From DASWJZ01 sp963846475 (lineage in GTDB: Bacteria > Pseudomonadota > Alphaproteobacteria > Rhizobiales > Afifellaceae): a DNA stretch of 64,000 bases. Shown here piece after piece: positions 27,124 through 36,219 of the stretch; within the stretch, counting starts at the first letter, position 1; the number at the start of each line of letters is the position of its first letter. The translations under genes and the position numbers were made by a program. The stretch spans positions 2,914,001 through 2,978,000 of the forward strand of contig CAWJVZ010000004.1 of the NCBI GenBank assembly GCA_963846475.1, read 5' to 3'. The notes under the pieces are model-generated. The model was not told the origin of the DNA. It was given only the letters and a program-made list of their open reading frames with translations, and made no database searches.

Positions 27124-29201
27124 CAGTCCCTGTCGTTCGCGCGGCCAATTTGAAGGTCGCCTACCGCCACGGCGACGGCTGGCTGCGCGTCCTGCACGGC
27201 GTCGATTTCACCATCGCGCGCGGCGAGGTGCTCGGCCTGGTCGGCGAGTCCGGCTGCGGCAAGTCCACCGTCGGCCTGCAGCTTCTCGGCTACAGGCATC
27301 CCAATATGCGCGTCGACGGCGGCCAGGTTCTGTTCGAGGGCCGGGATCTGCTTTCGCTCCGCCGCCGCGAACTCGACCGGCTGAGGGGCGACCGCATCGG
27401 CTTCGTGCCGCAGAACCCGACGACGGCGCTCAACCCCGCCATCCGTGTCGGCCGCCAAGTGGCCGAGACGCTGCGTCTGCACAGGCGCGCCGAGAACCGT
27501 GCCAAGGCCTTCGACCGCGCAGCTGAGCTATTCGATCTCGTCGGCCTGCCGGAGCCGCGCCGCCTGCTCGCCCGCTATCCGCACCAGCTTTCCGGCGGCC
27601 AACAGCAGCGCGTCTGCATCGCGATGGCCGTCGCCTGCGAGCCCGATCTCGTCGTTCTCGACGAGCCTACCACCGGGCTAGACGTTACCACGCAGGAGCA
27701 AATTCTCAAGCTCCTGATCGATCTCCGCGCCCGGCTGGGCACCGCCATGCTCTACGTGACGCACGACCTTGGCGTGCTCGCGCAGATCGCCGACCGCGTC
27801 GGCGTCATGTACGCCGGCCACATGGTGGAGACGGCGCCCGCGGCCGAGCTGTTCGGGGCGCCGCGGCATCCCTACACCAAAGGGCTCGTGGCCTCCGTGC
27901 CGCGCATCGACGATCCGGCGAATGCCGCTCAGTCGATGCCGTTGCAGGGCGCGCTCCGCCGACGCGAGCTGCCGCCCGGCTGTCCCTTTGCACCGCGTTG
28001 CGCGTTCAACGAGCCGAGCTGCTGGGAACGCCGCCAGGTCCTGGAGGAGGTTGACCCAGAGCATCAGGTGGCATGCCAGCGCTGGCGGGCAATTGGCGAG
28101 GCGAGAGCCGCCGAGATCATCGCGTTGCGGCGACCCGGCCGCAAGCCGGAGCCGATCCTGTCGTTCCAAGACGTGACGCTTGCCTATGGACGCCGGGACG
28201 GCCTTTTAGGCCGGCTGTTGCCCGCGAACGCCGTCGCCGCGGTGCGCGACCTGAGCCTGCTCATCGCCAAGGGCGAAACCTTCGCGCTGGTCGGCAAATC
28301 CGGCAGCGGCAAGTCGACCGTCGCGCGCGGGGTCAGCGGGCTTTTGCCCCCGACGGCGGGAACAATCCTCTTCAACGGCGCCCCGCTCGCCGGCTCCTAT
28401 CGGAACCGGACGGCCGAGCAGCGGCGGCGCATCCAATACGTATTCCAGAACCCGGACGCGTCGCTTAATCCGCGCACGCCTGTCGGCAAGATCCTGGCAC
28501 GGCCCCTGCAGCTGTTTCTCCAAACGTCGCGCAAGGAGGCCGGCGAACGCATCGAGCGCGCGCTGGCGGACGTCCAGCTGGAAGCCAGCTACGCCGCGCG
28601 CTATGCCGATCAGCTTTCGGGCGGCGAGCGCCAGCGCGTCGCCATTGCGAGGGCGCTCATCGCCGACCCCGAACTGCTGCTGTGCGACGAGATCCTCTCT
28701 GCGCTGGACGTCTCCGTGCAGGCGAACATCACCCAGCTCCTGCGCCGGCTGCGGGCCGAGCGGGCGATCTCGATGCTGTTCATCTCCCACGACCTCGCCG
28801 TCGTGCGCTCGCTCGCCGACACGGTGGCGGTGCTGTTCCGCGGCCAGCTGATGGAGATCGGCCGCAACGAGCACGTCTTCGCGCCGCCCTACCACCCTTA
28901 TACGCACAGTCTGCTGATGGCGGTGCCGAGCGTCGCTGCGGTGACGACGCTCCGCCGAAAGACCATCTCCGGCGCGCGCGCCGCCGAAATGGGCAAGCGC
29001 GGCGGCGCCTGTGCTTTCGCCGGCCGTTGCCCATGGCAGCCCGGACCCATCTGCCACGATGTCGATCCGCCCTGGCGGGTGACGCACGGCGGAAACTCAA
29101 TCCGCTGCCACCTACCCTTGCCGGAGCTTGCCGCGCGTGCCGAGTGGGGCAGGTCAGACGCGAAGTCTGGGACGCGCATAGCCGAAGGAAAGCTGTCTTG
29201 A
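27120..29201 (+). CDS. Fused double ABC ATPase (DppD-DppF type) of peptide-family importer
   Basis: 693 aa holding both ATPases that are usually separate. The first half has GLVGESGCGKST, LSGGQQQRV and VVLDEPTTGLD, ending with an oligopeptide-ATPase tail including CPFAPRCAFNEPSC. The second half has ALVGKSGSGKST, LSGGERQRV and LLLCDEILSALD and a similar tail with CAFAGRCPWQPGPIC. These cysteine clusters are typical of the C-terminal region of the family. Both halves look catalytically competent. Overlaps of four bases with the permease upstream and the enolase-family gene downstream indicate tight coupling. Confidence 0.94.
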   Translation: MTVPVVRAANLKVAYRHGDGWLRVLHGVDFTIARGEVLGLVGESGCGKSTVGLQLLGYRHPNMRVDGGQVLFEGRDLLSLRRRELDRLRGDRIGFVPQNPTTALNPAIRVGRQVAETLRLHRRAENRAKAFDRAAELFDLVGLPEPRRLLARYPHQLSGGQQQRVCIAMAVACEPDLVVLDEPTTGLDVTTQEQILKLLIDLRARLGTAMLYVTHDLGVLAQIADRVGVMYAGHMVETAPAAELFGAPRHPYTKGLVASVPRIDDPANAAQSMPLQGALRRRELPPGCPFAPRCAFNEPSCWERRQVLEEVDPEHQVACQRWRAIGEARAAEIIALRRPGRKPEPILSFQDVTLAYGRRDGLLGRLLPANAVAAVRDLSLLIAKGETFALVGKSGSGKSTVARGVSGLLPPTAGTILFNGAPLAGSYRNRTAEQRRRIQYVFQNPDASLNPRTPVGKILARPLQLFLQTSRKEAGERIERALADVQLEASYAARYADQLSGGERQRVAIARALIADPELLLCDEILSALDVSVQANITQLLRRLRAERAISMLFISHDLAVVRSLADTVAVLFRGQLMEIGRNEHVFAPPYHPYTHSLLMAVPSVAAVTTLRRKTISGARAAEMGKRGGACAFAGRCPWQPGPICHDVDPPWRVTHGGNSIRCHLPLPELAARAEWGRSDAKSGTRIAEGKLS

Positions 29202-30370
29202 AGATCACCGCGATCGAATGCTTCGTCCTGCTCGTGCCGGACTACCGGGCCGATGCTTGCTCATCGGCGCAGGACGACCTGGTGGTGAAGATCCACACCG
29301 ACGAGGGCCTCGTCGGCATCGGTGAAACCGACACGAATCCCTGGGTGGCCAAGGCGATGATCGAAGCGCCGGGCACTCATATCATGGGACTCGGCCTGAA
29401 GGAGATGCTGCTCGGCCAGGATCCCCGCGACGTCGAGGGCCTATGGGAGAGGATGTACACCGGCTCGGCGATGACCGGGCGGCGGGGGCTCGGCATATGT
29501 GCCATGGGCGCGCTCGACATGGCGCTATGGGACCTGGCCGGCAAGATCGCGGGCAAACCCTGCTGGCAGCTGCTCGGCGGCGCGGCTCACAAGGCCGTCA
29601 CCCCCTATGCTTCCCTGCTCCCCGAGGGAGATGATCTCGACACCTATACGCGCGTGCTTGTCGAGCGGGCGGTCAAGGCCAAGGAGCTCGGCTTCAAGGC
29701 GGTCAAGCTGGAGATCTGCATCAAGGGCCCGTATTCCCACAACTCGCTGCAGATCCCCGACGACCGCGAGATCGCCCGCATCGTCGCGGCGTGCCGGGAG
29801 GCGGTCGGCGCCGACATCACGGTGATGGTCGACGTCGCTTATTGCTGGCGCGACTGGAAGGAGGCGCTGCGCGCCATTGAGATGTTCGCCGGCGAGGACA
29901 TCTACTTCGTGGAGACGCCGCTGCCGAGCGACGACGTCGATGGCTACGCAAAACTCTGCCAGGCCTCGCCGGTCAGGATCGCGGCCGGAGAGTGGCAGAA
30001 CACGCGCTTTGAGTTTTTGGAGTTCATGAACCGCGACGCCCTCGACGTGGTCCAGCCCGACGTCGGCCGGGTCGGCGGCCTGACTGAAGCCCGGCGCGTC
30101 GCATTGCATGCCCGGGACCGTGGCATTGCCGTGGTCCCGCATTGCTGGAAGTCGGCGATCGGCATTGCCGCTTCGGTCCACCTGGCGGCGGTTGCGCCTA
30201 CCTGCACGTTTATCGAGTTCCTGCCCAAAGAGCTTGCCGACTCTCGGCTGCGGCGCGATTTGGTCGCCGACGAGCTGCCCGTCATTGACGGATCGATGCC
30301 ACTGCCGGACAGACCTGGGCTCGGCATCACGCTCGACGACGACGCCTTGGCAGCGTTTACCGTGGCCTGA
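29198..30370 (+). CDS. Enolase-superfamily enzyme (mandelate racemase/MLE family), copy 4
   Basis: 390 aa from a TTG start that overlaps the ATPase stop (TTGA), with AAGGAAAG upstream. Elements: FKAVKLEI (Lys), VMVDVAYCW (Asp), YFVETPLPSDD (Glu), IAAGEWQNTRFE (Glu) and VVPHCWKSAIG (His). Position at the end of the importer operon makes it the best candidate for first chemical step on the imported compound. Product and substrate are unknown; a sugar-acid or hydroxy-acid dehydratase is likely. Confidence 0.9.
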   Translation: MKITAIECFVLLVPDYRADACSSAQDDLVVKIHTDEGLVGIGETDTNPWVAKAMIEAPGTHIMGLGLKEMLLGQDPRDVEGLWERMYTGSAMTGRRGLGICAMGALDMALWDLAGKIAGKPCWQLLGGAAHKAVTPYASLLPEGDDLDTYTRVLVERAVKAKELGFKAVKLEICIKGPYSHNSLQIPDDREIARIVAACREAVGADITVMVDVAYCWRDWKEALRAIEMFAGEDIYFVETPLPSDDVDGYAKLCQASPVRIAAGEWQNTRFEFLEFMNRDALDVVQPDVGRVGGLTEARRVALHARDRGIAVVPHCWKSAIGIAASVHLAAVAPTCTFIEFLPKELADSRLRRDLVADELPVIDGSMPLPDRPGLGITLDDDALAAFTVA

Positions 30371-30405
30371 GGAAGCTTTCCCATAGGCTTCCGGCCACTC
30401 CACGC

Positions 30406-30434
30406 CGCGGCAGCGAAGCCAGCGCCCTGCCGCG
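30406..30434 (+). terminator. Stem-loop ending the importer operon
   Basis: CGCGGCAG and CTGCCGCG pair exactly around a 13-base loop, 36 bases after the last operon stop and just before the tetR promoter. There is no T run, so termination may need Rho. Confidence 0.4.
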
Positions 30435-30446
30435 AGCACACCAGGC

Positions 30447-30476
30447 TTGACATACATACCACCCGGTTGGTATGTT
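30447..30476 (+). promoter_or_regulatory. tetR promoter with near-perfect 22-bp operator
   Basis: TTGACA (30447-30452), an 18-base spacer and TATGTT (30471-30476) form a good promoter. Positions 30454-30475 are a 22-bp palindrome with one mismatched pair, arms ACATACCA and TGGTATGT, filling the spacer. This is the size and symmetry of TetR-family operators and implies autorepression. Confidence 0.78.
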
Positions 30477-30483
30477 GCTGTTC

Positions 30484-31128
30484 ATGCCAAGGCCGACCAA
30501 ACGCTCCCCGGAACGCGGCGATGCCCGCACCAGGCTTCTCGATGCGGCGCGGGACGTCATCCGTGCCAAGGGATTTGCGGCGACCACGGTGGACGACCTC
30601 TGCAAGGCGGCCGGAGTCACGAAGGGGGCCTTCTTCCACCACTTTGCGAGCAAGGAAGCGCTCGGCGTAGCCGCCGCCGTCCATTGGGCGGAATCGACCT
30701 CAGCTTTCTTCGAGAAGGCGCGCTACCATAACCATCCCGATCCGCTTGATCGCCTGCTCGGCTATGTGGAGTTCCGCAAGTCGATCATCGAAGGCGATCT
30801 GGCCGAGTTCACCTGCCTGGTCGGGACCATGACGCAGGAGGTTTACGGGTCGTATCCCGCTATCCGCGACGCGTGCGCGGCCAGCATTTTCGGCCACGCC
30901 GCCACTCTGGAGCCGGATATCGCGGCGGCCATGAAGACGCGCCGGATCGAGGCGGAATGGACGCCGGCGAGCCTGGCAAGACATACCCAGGCCGTCCTCC
31001 AGGGCGCCTTCATTCTCGCCAAGGCGACGGGCGACCGCGCCGTTGCGCTCGAAAGCGTCGATCACCTGAAGCGCTATCTGACGCTGCTCTTCTCGCCAGC
31101 CCCAACGCAAGGGGGCTCGCATGCCTGA
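30484..31128 (+). CDS. TetR/AcrR family transcriptional regulator
   Basis: About 214 aa with an N-terminal helix-turn-helix (DAARDVIRAKGFAATTVDDL and AAGVTKGAFFHHFASKEAL) and a TetR C-terminal ligand domain. The ATG at 30484 falls where transcription from the promoter above should begin and has no ribosome site, so the message may be leaderless. An ATG at 30472 would lie inside the -10. It is followed by the DUF1428 and MFS genes, its likely targets. The inducer is unknown. Confidence 0.9.
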   Translation: MPRPTKRSPERGDARTRLLDAARDVIRAKGFAATTVDDLCKAAGVTKGAFFHHFASKEALGVAAAVHWAESTSAFFEKARYHNHPDPLDRLLGYVEFRKSIIEGDLAEFTCLVGTMTQEVYGSYPAIRDACAASIFGHAATLEPDIAAAMKTRRIEAEWTPASLARHTQAVLQGAFILAKATGDRAVALESVDHLKRYLTLLFSPAPTQGGSHA

Positions 31129-31202
31129 CGCCGGTGGCAACGATGTTGTTCTGACCCGTTGGGGCAAGGGCGCCCTGTCAATGCAACCTGAAGGAGACAG
31201 AC

Positions 31203-31568
31203 ATGGCCTATATCGACGGTTTTGTCATAGCGGTCCCGACCGCCAACCGGCAGCAGTTCATCGACCACGCGAGCAAGGCTGACAGCGTGTTCAAGGAGCT
31301 CGGCGCCACGCGCGTTCTCGAATGCTGGGGAGACGACGTCCGCGACGGCAAGCTCACCGACTTCCGCAGGGCCGTCCAGGCGAAGGAGGACGAGACAGTG
31401 GTCTTCTCCTGGATCGAATGGCCCGACAAGGCGACCCGCGATGCCGCAATGAGCAGAATGGACGAGCTCATGAAGAGCGACGATCGGTTCAATCCGGAGA
31501 AGAACCCGATGCCCTTCGACGGCAAGCGGCTGATCTACGGCGGATTCGCACCGGTCGTAGAGCTTTAG
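31203..31568 (+). CDS. DUF1428 (YbaA-like) protein
   Basis: 121 aa, full length for the family: MAYIDGFVIAVPTANRQQF, VFSWIEWPDKATRDAAM and PFDGKRLIYGGF near the end. DUF1428 is a dimeric alpha-beta barrel fold of unknown function. AAGGAGA lies seven bases before the ATG. It sits 74 bases after tetR on the same strand, a pairing common for this family, so it is probably under the same repressor. Confidence 0.92.
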   Translation: MAYIDGFVIAVPTANRQQFIDHASKADSVFKELGATRVLECWGDDVRDGKLTDFRRAVQAKEDETVVFSWIEWPDKATRDAAMSRMDELMKSDDRFNPEKNPMPFDGKRLIYGGFAPVVEL

Positions 31569-31597
31569 CTCCCTGGCCTTTGACGAGGGTTTTCATC

Positions 31598-32836
31598 GTG
31601 ACAGGACGCCACGCAGCAATCCGGATGCAAAGTTCCTATCGCTGGGTAATCGTTGCAGCCGGCGGCCTCCTGGGCTGCGTCGCCATCGGTGCCATGTTCT
31701 CGCTGCCCGTCTTCCTGCTGCCGATCTCCCGGGAGACTGGATGGTCGGTCACCGGCGTCTCCAGCGCCATGACGATCGGCTTTTTGGCGCTGGCCCTGGC
31801 GAGCATGCTCTGGGGTGCGCTTTCGGACCGCTGGGGACCGCGCCTCGTCGTATTGACCGGTTCAGTGATCTTGGTTGCGGGACTTGCCCTGGCGAGCCGC
31901 GCCACATCGCTTCTCCAATTTCAGGTCGTTTTCGGGCTGGTTGTCGGGGCCGGCACTGCCGCGATCTTCGCGCCGATGATGGCCTGCGTGACAGGCTGGT
32001 TCGAGACGAATCGCGGCCTTGCAGTGTCGCTCGTATCCGCCGGCATGGGGATGGCGCCGATCACCATGTCGCCCCTGGCGGCATGGCTCATCTCCGCCTA
32101 CGACTGGAGGACCTCAATGCTGATCATCGCGGGCCTCGCGGCGGCGCTGATGATCCCAGCCTCGCTGTTGGTCCGTCGCCCTCCGGCTCTGGACGTCCCG
32201 CATGGGGCCGCTTCTCCGGACACGGAGCCGCAATCCGACATGTCCGTGCGCGAGGCGATCGGATCGCCGCAGTTCATCATCCTGCTCCTGACGAACTTCT
32301 TCTGCTGCGCCACGCATTCCGGCCCGATCTTTCACACGGTCAGCTACGCCCTGACGTGCGGCATCCCGATGATTGCCGCAGTCTCGATCTACAGCGTGGA
32401 AGGTTTGGCGGGCATGGGCGGCCGCATCGCCTTCGGCCTGCTCGGCGACCGGTTCGGCGCCAAGCGCATTCTGGTGGCAGGCCTGTTCCTGCAGGCCTTC
32501 GGCGTCCTGGGCTATGTGTTCGTGAGCCAGCTTGCCGGGTTCTACGCCGTGGCCGCGCTGGTCGGTTTCATCTATGCGGGTGTCATGCCGCTATACGCGG
32601 TCATCGCGCGCGAGAATTTCCCGTTGCGGATGATGGGAACTGTCATTGGCGGCACCGCCATGGCCGGCAGCCTGGGGATGGCCAGCGGCCCTCTGACGGG
32701 AGGGCTCATCTACGACAGCTTCGCCACATACAGCTGGCTTTATATCGGCTCCTGGGGCATTGGAATTGGCGCATTCCTGATTGCTTTGACCTTCAGGCCT
32801 TTTCCCAAGACTCAACCTGCATTGGCAGCAGCTTAG
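31598..32836 (+). CDS. MFS transporter, OFA/monocarboxylate-like
   Basis: About 412 aa, twelve predicted helices, with the MFS loop WGALSDRWGPRLVV after helix 2 and GRIAFGLLGDRFGAKRI after helix 8. The helix-1 text WVIVAAGGLLGCVAIGAMFS matches oxalate/formate or monocarboxylate-type carriers. A GTG at 31598 has GAGGG upstream; an ATG at 31625 is the alternative. It follows DUF1428 by 29 bases, so the three-gene unit tetR-DUF1428-MFS is likely one transcript. The substrate is unknown, possibly an organic acid. Confidence 0.9.
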   Translation: MTGRHAAIRMQSSYRWVIVAAGGLLGCVAIGAMFSLPVFLLPISRETGWSVTGVSSAMTIGFLALALASMLWGALSDRWGPRLVVLTGSVILVAGLALASRATSLLQFQVVFGLVVGAGTAAIFAPMMACVTGWFETNRGLAVSLVSAGMGMAPITMSPLAAWLISAYDWRTSMLIIAGLAAALMIPASLLVRRPPALDVPHGAASPDTEPQSDMSVREAIGSPQFIILLLTNFFCCATHSGPIFHTVSYALTCGIPMIAAVSIYSVEGLAGMGGRIAFGLLGDRFGAKRILVAGLFLQAFGVLGYVFVSQLAGFYAVAALVGFIYAGVMPLYAVIARENFPLRMMGTVIGGTAMAGSLGMASGPLTGGLIYDSFATYSWLYIGSWGIGIGAFLIALTFRPFPKTQPALAAA

Positions 32837-33114
32837 CCCCCCTCTCGATGTCTAGGCTGGGTGTGCTTCGGAACCAGATCAGGCTTCCGAGGGCAGTGCG
32901 CCTGATGCCCGCTTCGCTTTGTCGTATGCCCAAAGCAGCCGTTCGGGCGCGACGGCTTGTCCTGCTGGAGCGCTATTCCCCGACGCTCCTTACCAGCCGA
33001 GTTTTCGTCAAGCGCACGACGCATTGGCCGGGCGCACGGCACGGCACGGTCGGAGTGTGCTGACCCTCGACAGTCCACCCCGCAATGCTCCATCATCGCG
33101 CACCGGAGGCCGCG

Positions 33115-34746
33115 ATGGGTAGAACCGGTTTCGACAGCTTCGCCCGCGACAATCTCCCCCCGCCCGAGCTGTGGCCGGATTTCATCAACCTGGAGAAGCT
33201 CGGCTACCCGGAGCGGCTGAACGCGGCGGCCGAGCTGGTGGACGGCCAGGTGGCTCGAGGGCGCGGCGGGCACCCGGCCGTGGTGGGGCCGACCGATTCC
33301 TGGACATACGCCGAATTGGCCGAGCGGGTGAACCGGGTCGCCAACGTCCTGCTCGGGGAGACGAACTTCCAGCCCGGGAACCGGGTGCTGATCCGCTCGG
33401 CAAACAAGCCGATGATGGTCGCGATCTACTTCGCCGTGCTGAAAGCCGGGGGGATCGTAGTTGCGACGATGCCGCTGCTTCGCCCCCGCGAGCTGCGTTA
33501 CATCATCGCGAAGGCGCAGGTCACGCTGGCGTTCTGCGACGAGCCCCTGAAGGCCGATCTCGCCATTGCAGACCGCGACACCGGCCTGCTGAGGAGGACT
33601 TTACTATTCTCGACGGACGCGCCGGACGGGTTGGAGGCTTCGATGCAGCAGGCTTCCCCGCATTTCGAGGCCGCCGACACTGCAAGCGACGACGTCTGCC
33701 TGATCGGCTTCACTTCGGGCACGACGGGCGAAGCCAAGGCGACGATGCACTTTCATCGCGACATACTGGCGATCTGCGACTGCTTCCCCCCGGACGTGCT
33801 GCAGCCCGGGGCGGAGGACGTCTTCATCGGCTCGCCGCCGCTCGCCTTCACCTTCGGCCTGGGCGGATTGGTGCTGTTTCCATTCCGTGTCGGCGCCACG
33901 GCCGTTCTCCTGGAGCGGGCCAGCCCCGACGACCTGCTGCCGGCCATCGAGCGGCGCCGGGCCACGATCTGCTTCACCACGCCGGTCGCCTACCGCGCCA
34001 TGCTACCCAAGCTGAAAGACTTCGATCTGTCGTCGCTGCGCAAGTGCGTATCGGCCGGCGAGATGCTCCCGACCGCCACATGGCACGCCTGGCTCGACGC
34101 GACCGGGATCCGCATCATCGACGGAATAGGCTCGACCGAAATGCTGCACATTTTCATCTCCGCTGCGGGCGATGCCATACGGCCGGGCGCGACGGGCAAG
34201 CCGGTGCGGCACTACGAGGCGAAGGTGATCGGGCCGGACGGCGCCGACCTGCCGCCGGGCGAAGCGGGCCGGCTTGCCGTACGCGGCCCGACCGGTTGCC
34301 GCTATCTCGCTGACGAACGGCAGCGCGCCTATGTCCAGGACGGCTGGAACCTGACCGGCGATACCTATGTCAGGGATGCCGAAGGCTATTTCTGGTTCCA
34401 GGCCCGCTCGGACGACATGATCATCTCGGCCGGATACAACATCGCCGGCCCGGAGATCGAGGACGCGCTGCTCGCCCATCCTGCGGTCGCCGAATGCGGC
34501 GTGGTCGGCGCGCCGGACCCCGAGCGCGGCCAGATCGTCAAGGCGTACGTGGTGCTCGCGCCAGCCTTCGAGCCCGGTCCTGCGCTGACCGAAGAGCTGC
34601 AGCTCCACGTCAAGGCGGAGCTCGCGCCTTACAAATATCCGCGCGCCATCGAGTATCTGGATCGGCTGCCGCGCACCGAAACGGGCAAGCTGCAGCGCTT
34701 CCAACTCCGGGCGATGGCGGCGGCCGCGCCGTCCGGACAGAGCTGA
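33115..34746 (+). CDS. Aryl-CoA ligase (benzoate/2-aminobenzoate-CoA ligase family)
   Basis: 543 aa acyl-adenylate-forming enzyme. It activates a carboxylic acid to AMP-ester and then CoA thioester. The P-loop FTSGTTGEAKATMHFH, the A5 region IDGIGSTEMLHIF, the hinge and the catalytic lysine near the end (RTETGKLQRF) are all present. Start chosen at ATG 33115 because GGAGG lies six bases before it. The family look is of 2-aminobenzoate/benzoate-CoA ligases. It converges on a complete Liv-type importer, which in aromatic-acid gene clusters often imports the substrate. The 32837-33084 gap has no supported gene. Confidence 0.88.
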   Translation: MGRTGFDSFARDNLPPPELWPDFINLEKLGYPERLNAAAELVDGQVARGRGGHPAVVGPTDSWTYAELAERVNRVANVLLGETNFQPGNRVLIRSANKPMMVAIYFAVLKAGGIVVATMPLLRPRELRYIIAKAQVTLAFCDEPLKADLAIADRDTGLLRRTLLFSTDAPDGLEASMQQASPHFEAADTASDDVCLIGFTSGTTGEAKATMHFHRDILAICDCFPPDVLQPGAEDVFIGSPPLAFTFGLGGLVLFPFRVGATAVLLERASPDDLLPAIERRRATICFTTPVAYRAMLPKLKDFDLSSLRKCVSAGEMLPTATWHAWLDATGIRIIDGIGSTEMLHIFISAAGDAIRPGATGKPVRHYEAKVIGPDGADLPPGEAGRLAVRGPTGCRYLADERQRAYVQDGWNLTGDTYVRDAEGYFWFQARSDDMIISAGYNIAGPEIEDALLAHPAVAECGVVGAPDPERGQIVKAYVVLAPAFEPGPALTEELQLHVKAELAPYKYPRAIEYLDRLPRTETGKLQRFQLRAMAAAAPSGQS

Positions 34747-34762
34747 CGGAAACACGCGGGGC

Positions 34763-35473
34763 TCAGACGTGGAGGAAGCGCTCGCTCACCTCGGGCGAGG
34801 CGCGGAGCGCCCGGCTGTCGCCTGTCCACACCACCTCCCCTTTCTGGACGATGACGTGGCGTTCGGCGAGCCGCGTGAGCTGGTCGATGTTCTTGTCGAC
34901 CAGGAGAATGGAGTGGCCCTCCGCTTTCAGCCGCGCCAGGCAAGCCCAGATTTCGGCGCGGATGAGCGGCGCCAACCCTTCGGTCGCCTCGTCGAGGATG
35001 AGAAGCTTCGGGTTGGTCATGAGCGCGCGTCCGATGGCGAGCATCTGCTGCTCGCCGCCGGAGAGCTGGTCGCCGCGGTTCCGCCGCCGTTCCGCCAGCC
35101 GCGGAAACAGGTCGAAGACGGAGTGTAGCGTCCAGCGGGGCGCGCCGCCATGCCGGTTCGCCGCGGTGGCAATGAGGTTCTCCTCGACCGTCAGTGTCGG
35201 GAAGACCTGGCGGCCCTCGGGCACGAGACCGATGCCGGCCTGGGCGATGCGAAACGAAGGCCAGCCCTGCATGGCAACCCCGGCGAACACGACGGCACCG
35301 CGCCGCGGCGGAAGCAGCCCCATGATGGCCCGGATCGTCGTGGTCTTCCCCATCCCGTTCCGCCCGATCAGCGTCACCACAGTGCCGGGCGCGACGGAAA
35401 ACTCCATGCCGAACAGCACCTGGCTGTCGCCATAGGCGGCTTCCAGTCCGCTCACTTCCAGGAGCGGGCTCAC
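34763..35473 (-). CDS. livF: Branched-chain-type ABC transporter ATPase LivF
   Basis: 236 aa, with LIGRNGMGKTTT (Walker A), LSGGEQQMLAIGRAL (signature) and LLILDEATEGLAP (Walker B). GTG start overlaps the livG stop by four bases. Last gene of the livKHMGF-like operon. Converges with the CoA ligase gene, 16 bases apart. Confidence 0.94.
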   Translation of the reverse strand: MSPLLEVSGLEAAYGDSQVLFGMEFSVAPGTVVTLIGRNGMGKTTTIRAIMGLLPPRRGAVVFAGVAMQGWPSFRIAQAGIGLVPEGRQVFPTLTVEENLIATAANRHGGAPRWTLHSVFDLFPRLAERRRNRGDQLSGGEQQMLAIGRALMTNPKLLILDEATEGLAPLIRAEIWACLARLKAEGHSILLVDKNIDQLTRLAERHVIVQKGEVVWTGDSRALRASPEVSERFLHV

Positions 35474-36219
35474 GCCGCCTCGCCCAGGTAGGCGCGCCGG
35501 ACCTCCGGATCGTGTCGTATCGCCTCCGGGCTGCCGGTCGCTACGATGCGTCCATAGACCAGGACGGAGATCCGGTCGGCGAGCGCAAAGACAGCATCCA
35601 TATCGTGCTCGACGAGCAGGATAGCGGGGCGGTGCTTGATGTCGCGCAGAATGGCGACGAGCTGGGCCGCCTCAGCGCGCCCCGTGCCGGCCGTCGGCTC
35701 GTCGAGCAGGATGAGGGCCGGTTCTGCAGCCAGGGCCATGGCGATCTCAAGCGAGCGCTTTTCCCCATGCGACAGGGCTGCAACAGGAAGGTGCGCGCGC
35801 GACGCGAGCCCAACGACGGCAAGGCTTTCCAGAGCCCGAGCATTCAGCCGTTCTTCGCGCGACGCGCGGCGGAAGAAGCGGAAGCTTGAACCCTCACGCG
35901 CCTGCGCGGCGAGCGCGACATTCTCGAGTGCGGTGAAGTCGGGCAGCAGATTCGTGACCTGGAACGAACGGGCGAGTCCGCGCCGGACCCGCGCATGCAC
36001 CGGGAGCGCAGTGATCTCCTCGCCGCGCAGCGCAATACGGCCGGAATCGGGACGGATCGACCCTGAGATTTCACCGATGAGCGTGGTCTTTCCGGCGCCG
36101 TTCGGTCCGATGACGGCGTGGATTTCGCCCGGCATCACCTCCAGCGTTACATTATCGGTGACGCAGAGCGCCCCGTAGCTCTTGTTCAGCCGATCAAGCA
36201 CCAGAAGCGGCTCAAGCAC
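35470..36219 (-). CDS. livG: Branched-chain-type ABC transporter ATPase LivG
   Basis: About 249 aa from the GTG at 36219: LEPLLVLDRLNKSYG. Walker A is GPNGAGKTTL, the signature is ALSHGEKRSLEIAMAL and Walker B LILLDEPTAG. The longer open frame upstream overlaps livM and is not coding. The start overlaps livM by eight bases. Acts with LivF as the ATPase pair. Confidence 0.92.
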   Translation of the reverse strand: MLEPLLVLDRLNKSYGALCVTDNVTLEVMPGEIHAVIGPNGAGKTTLIGEISGSIRPDSGRIALRGEEITALPVHARVRRGLARSFQVTNLLPDFTALENVALAAQAREGSSFRFFRRASREERLNARALESLAVVGLASRAHLPVAALSHGEKRSLEIAMALAAEPALILLDEPTAGTGRAEAAQLVAILRDIKHRPAILLVEHDMDAVFALADRISVLVYGRIVATGSPEAIRHDPEVRRAYLGEAA

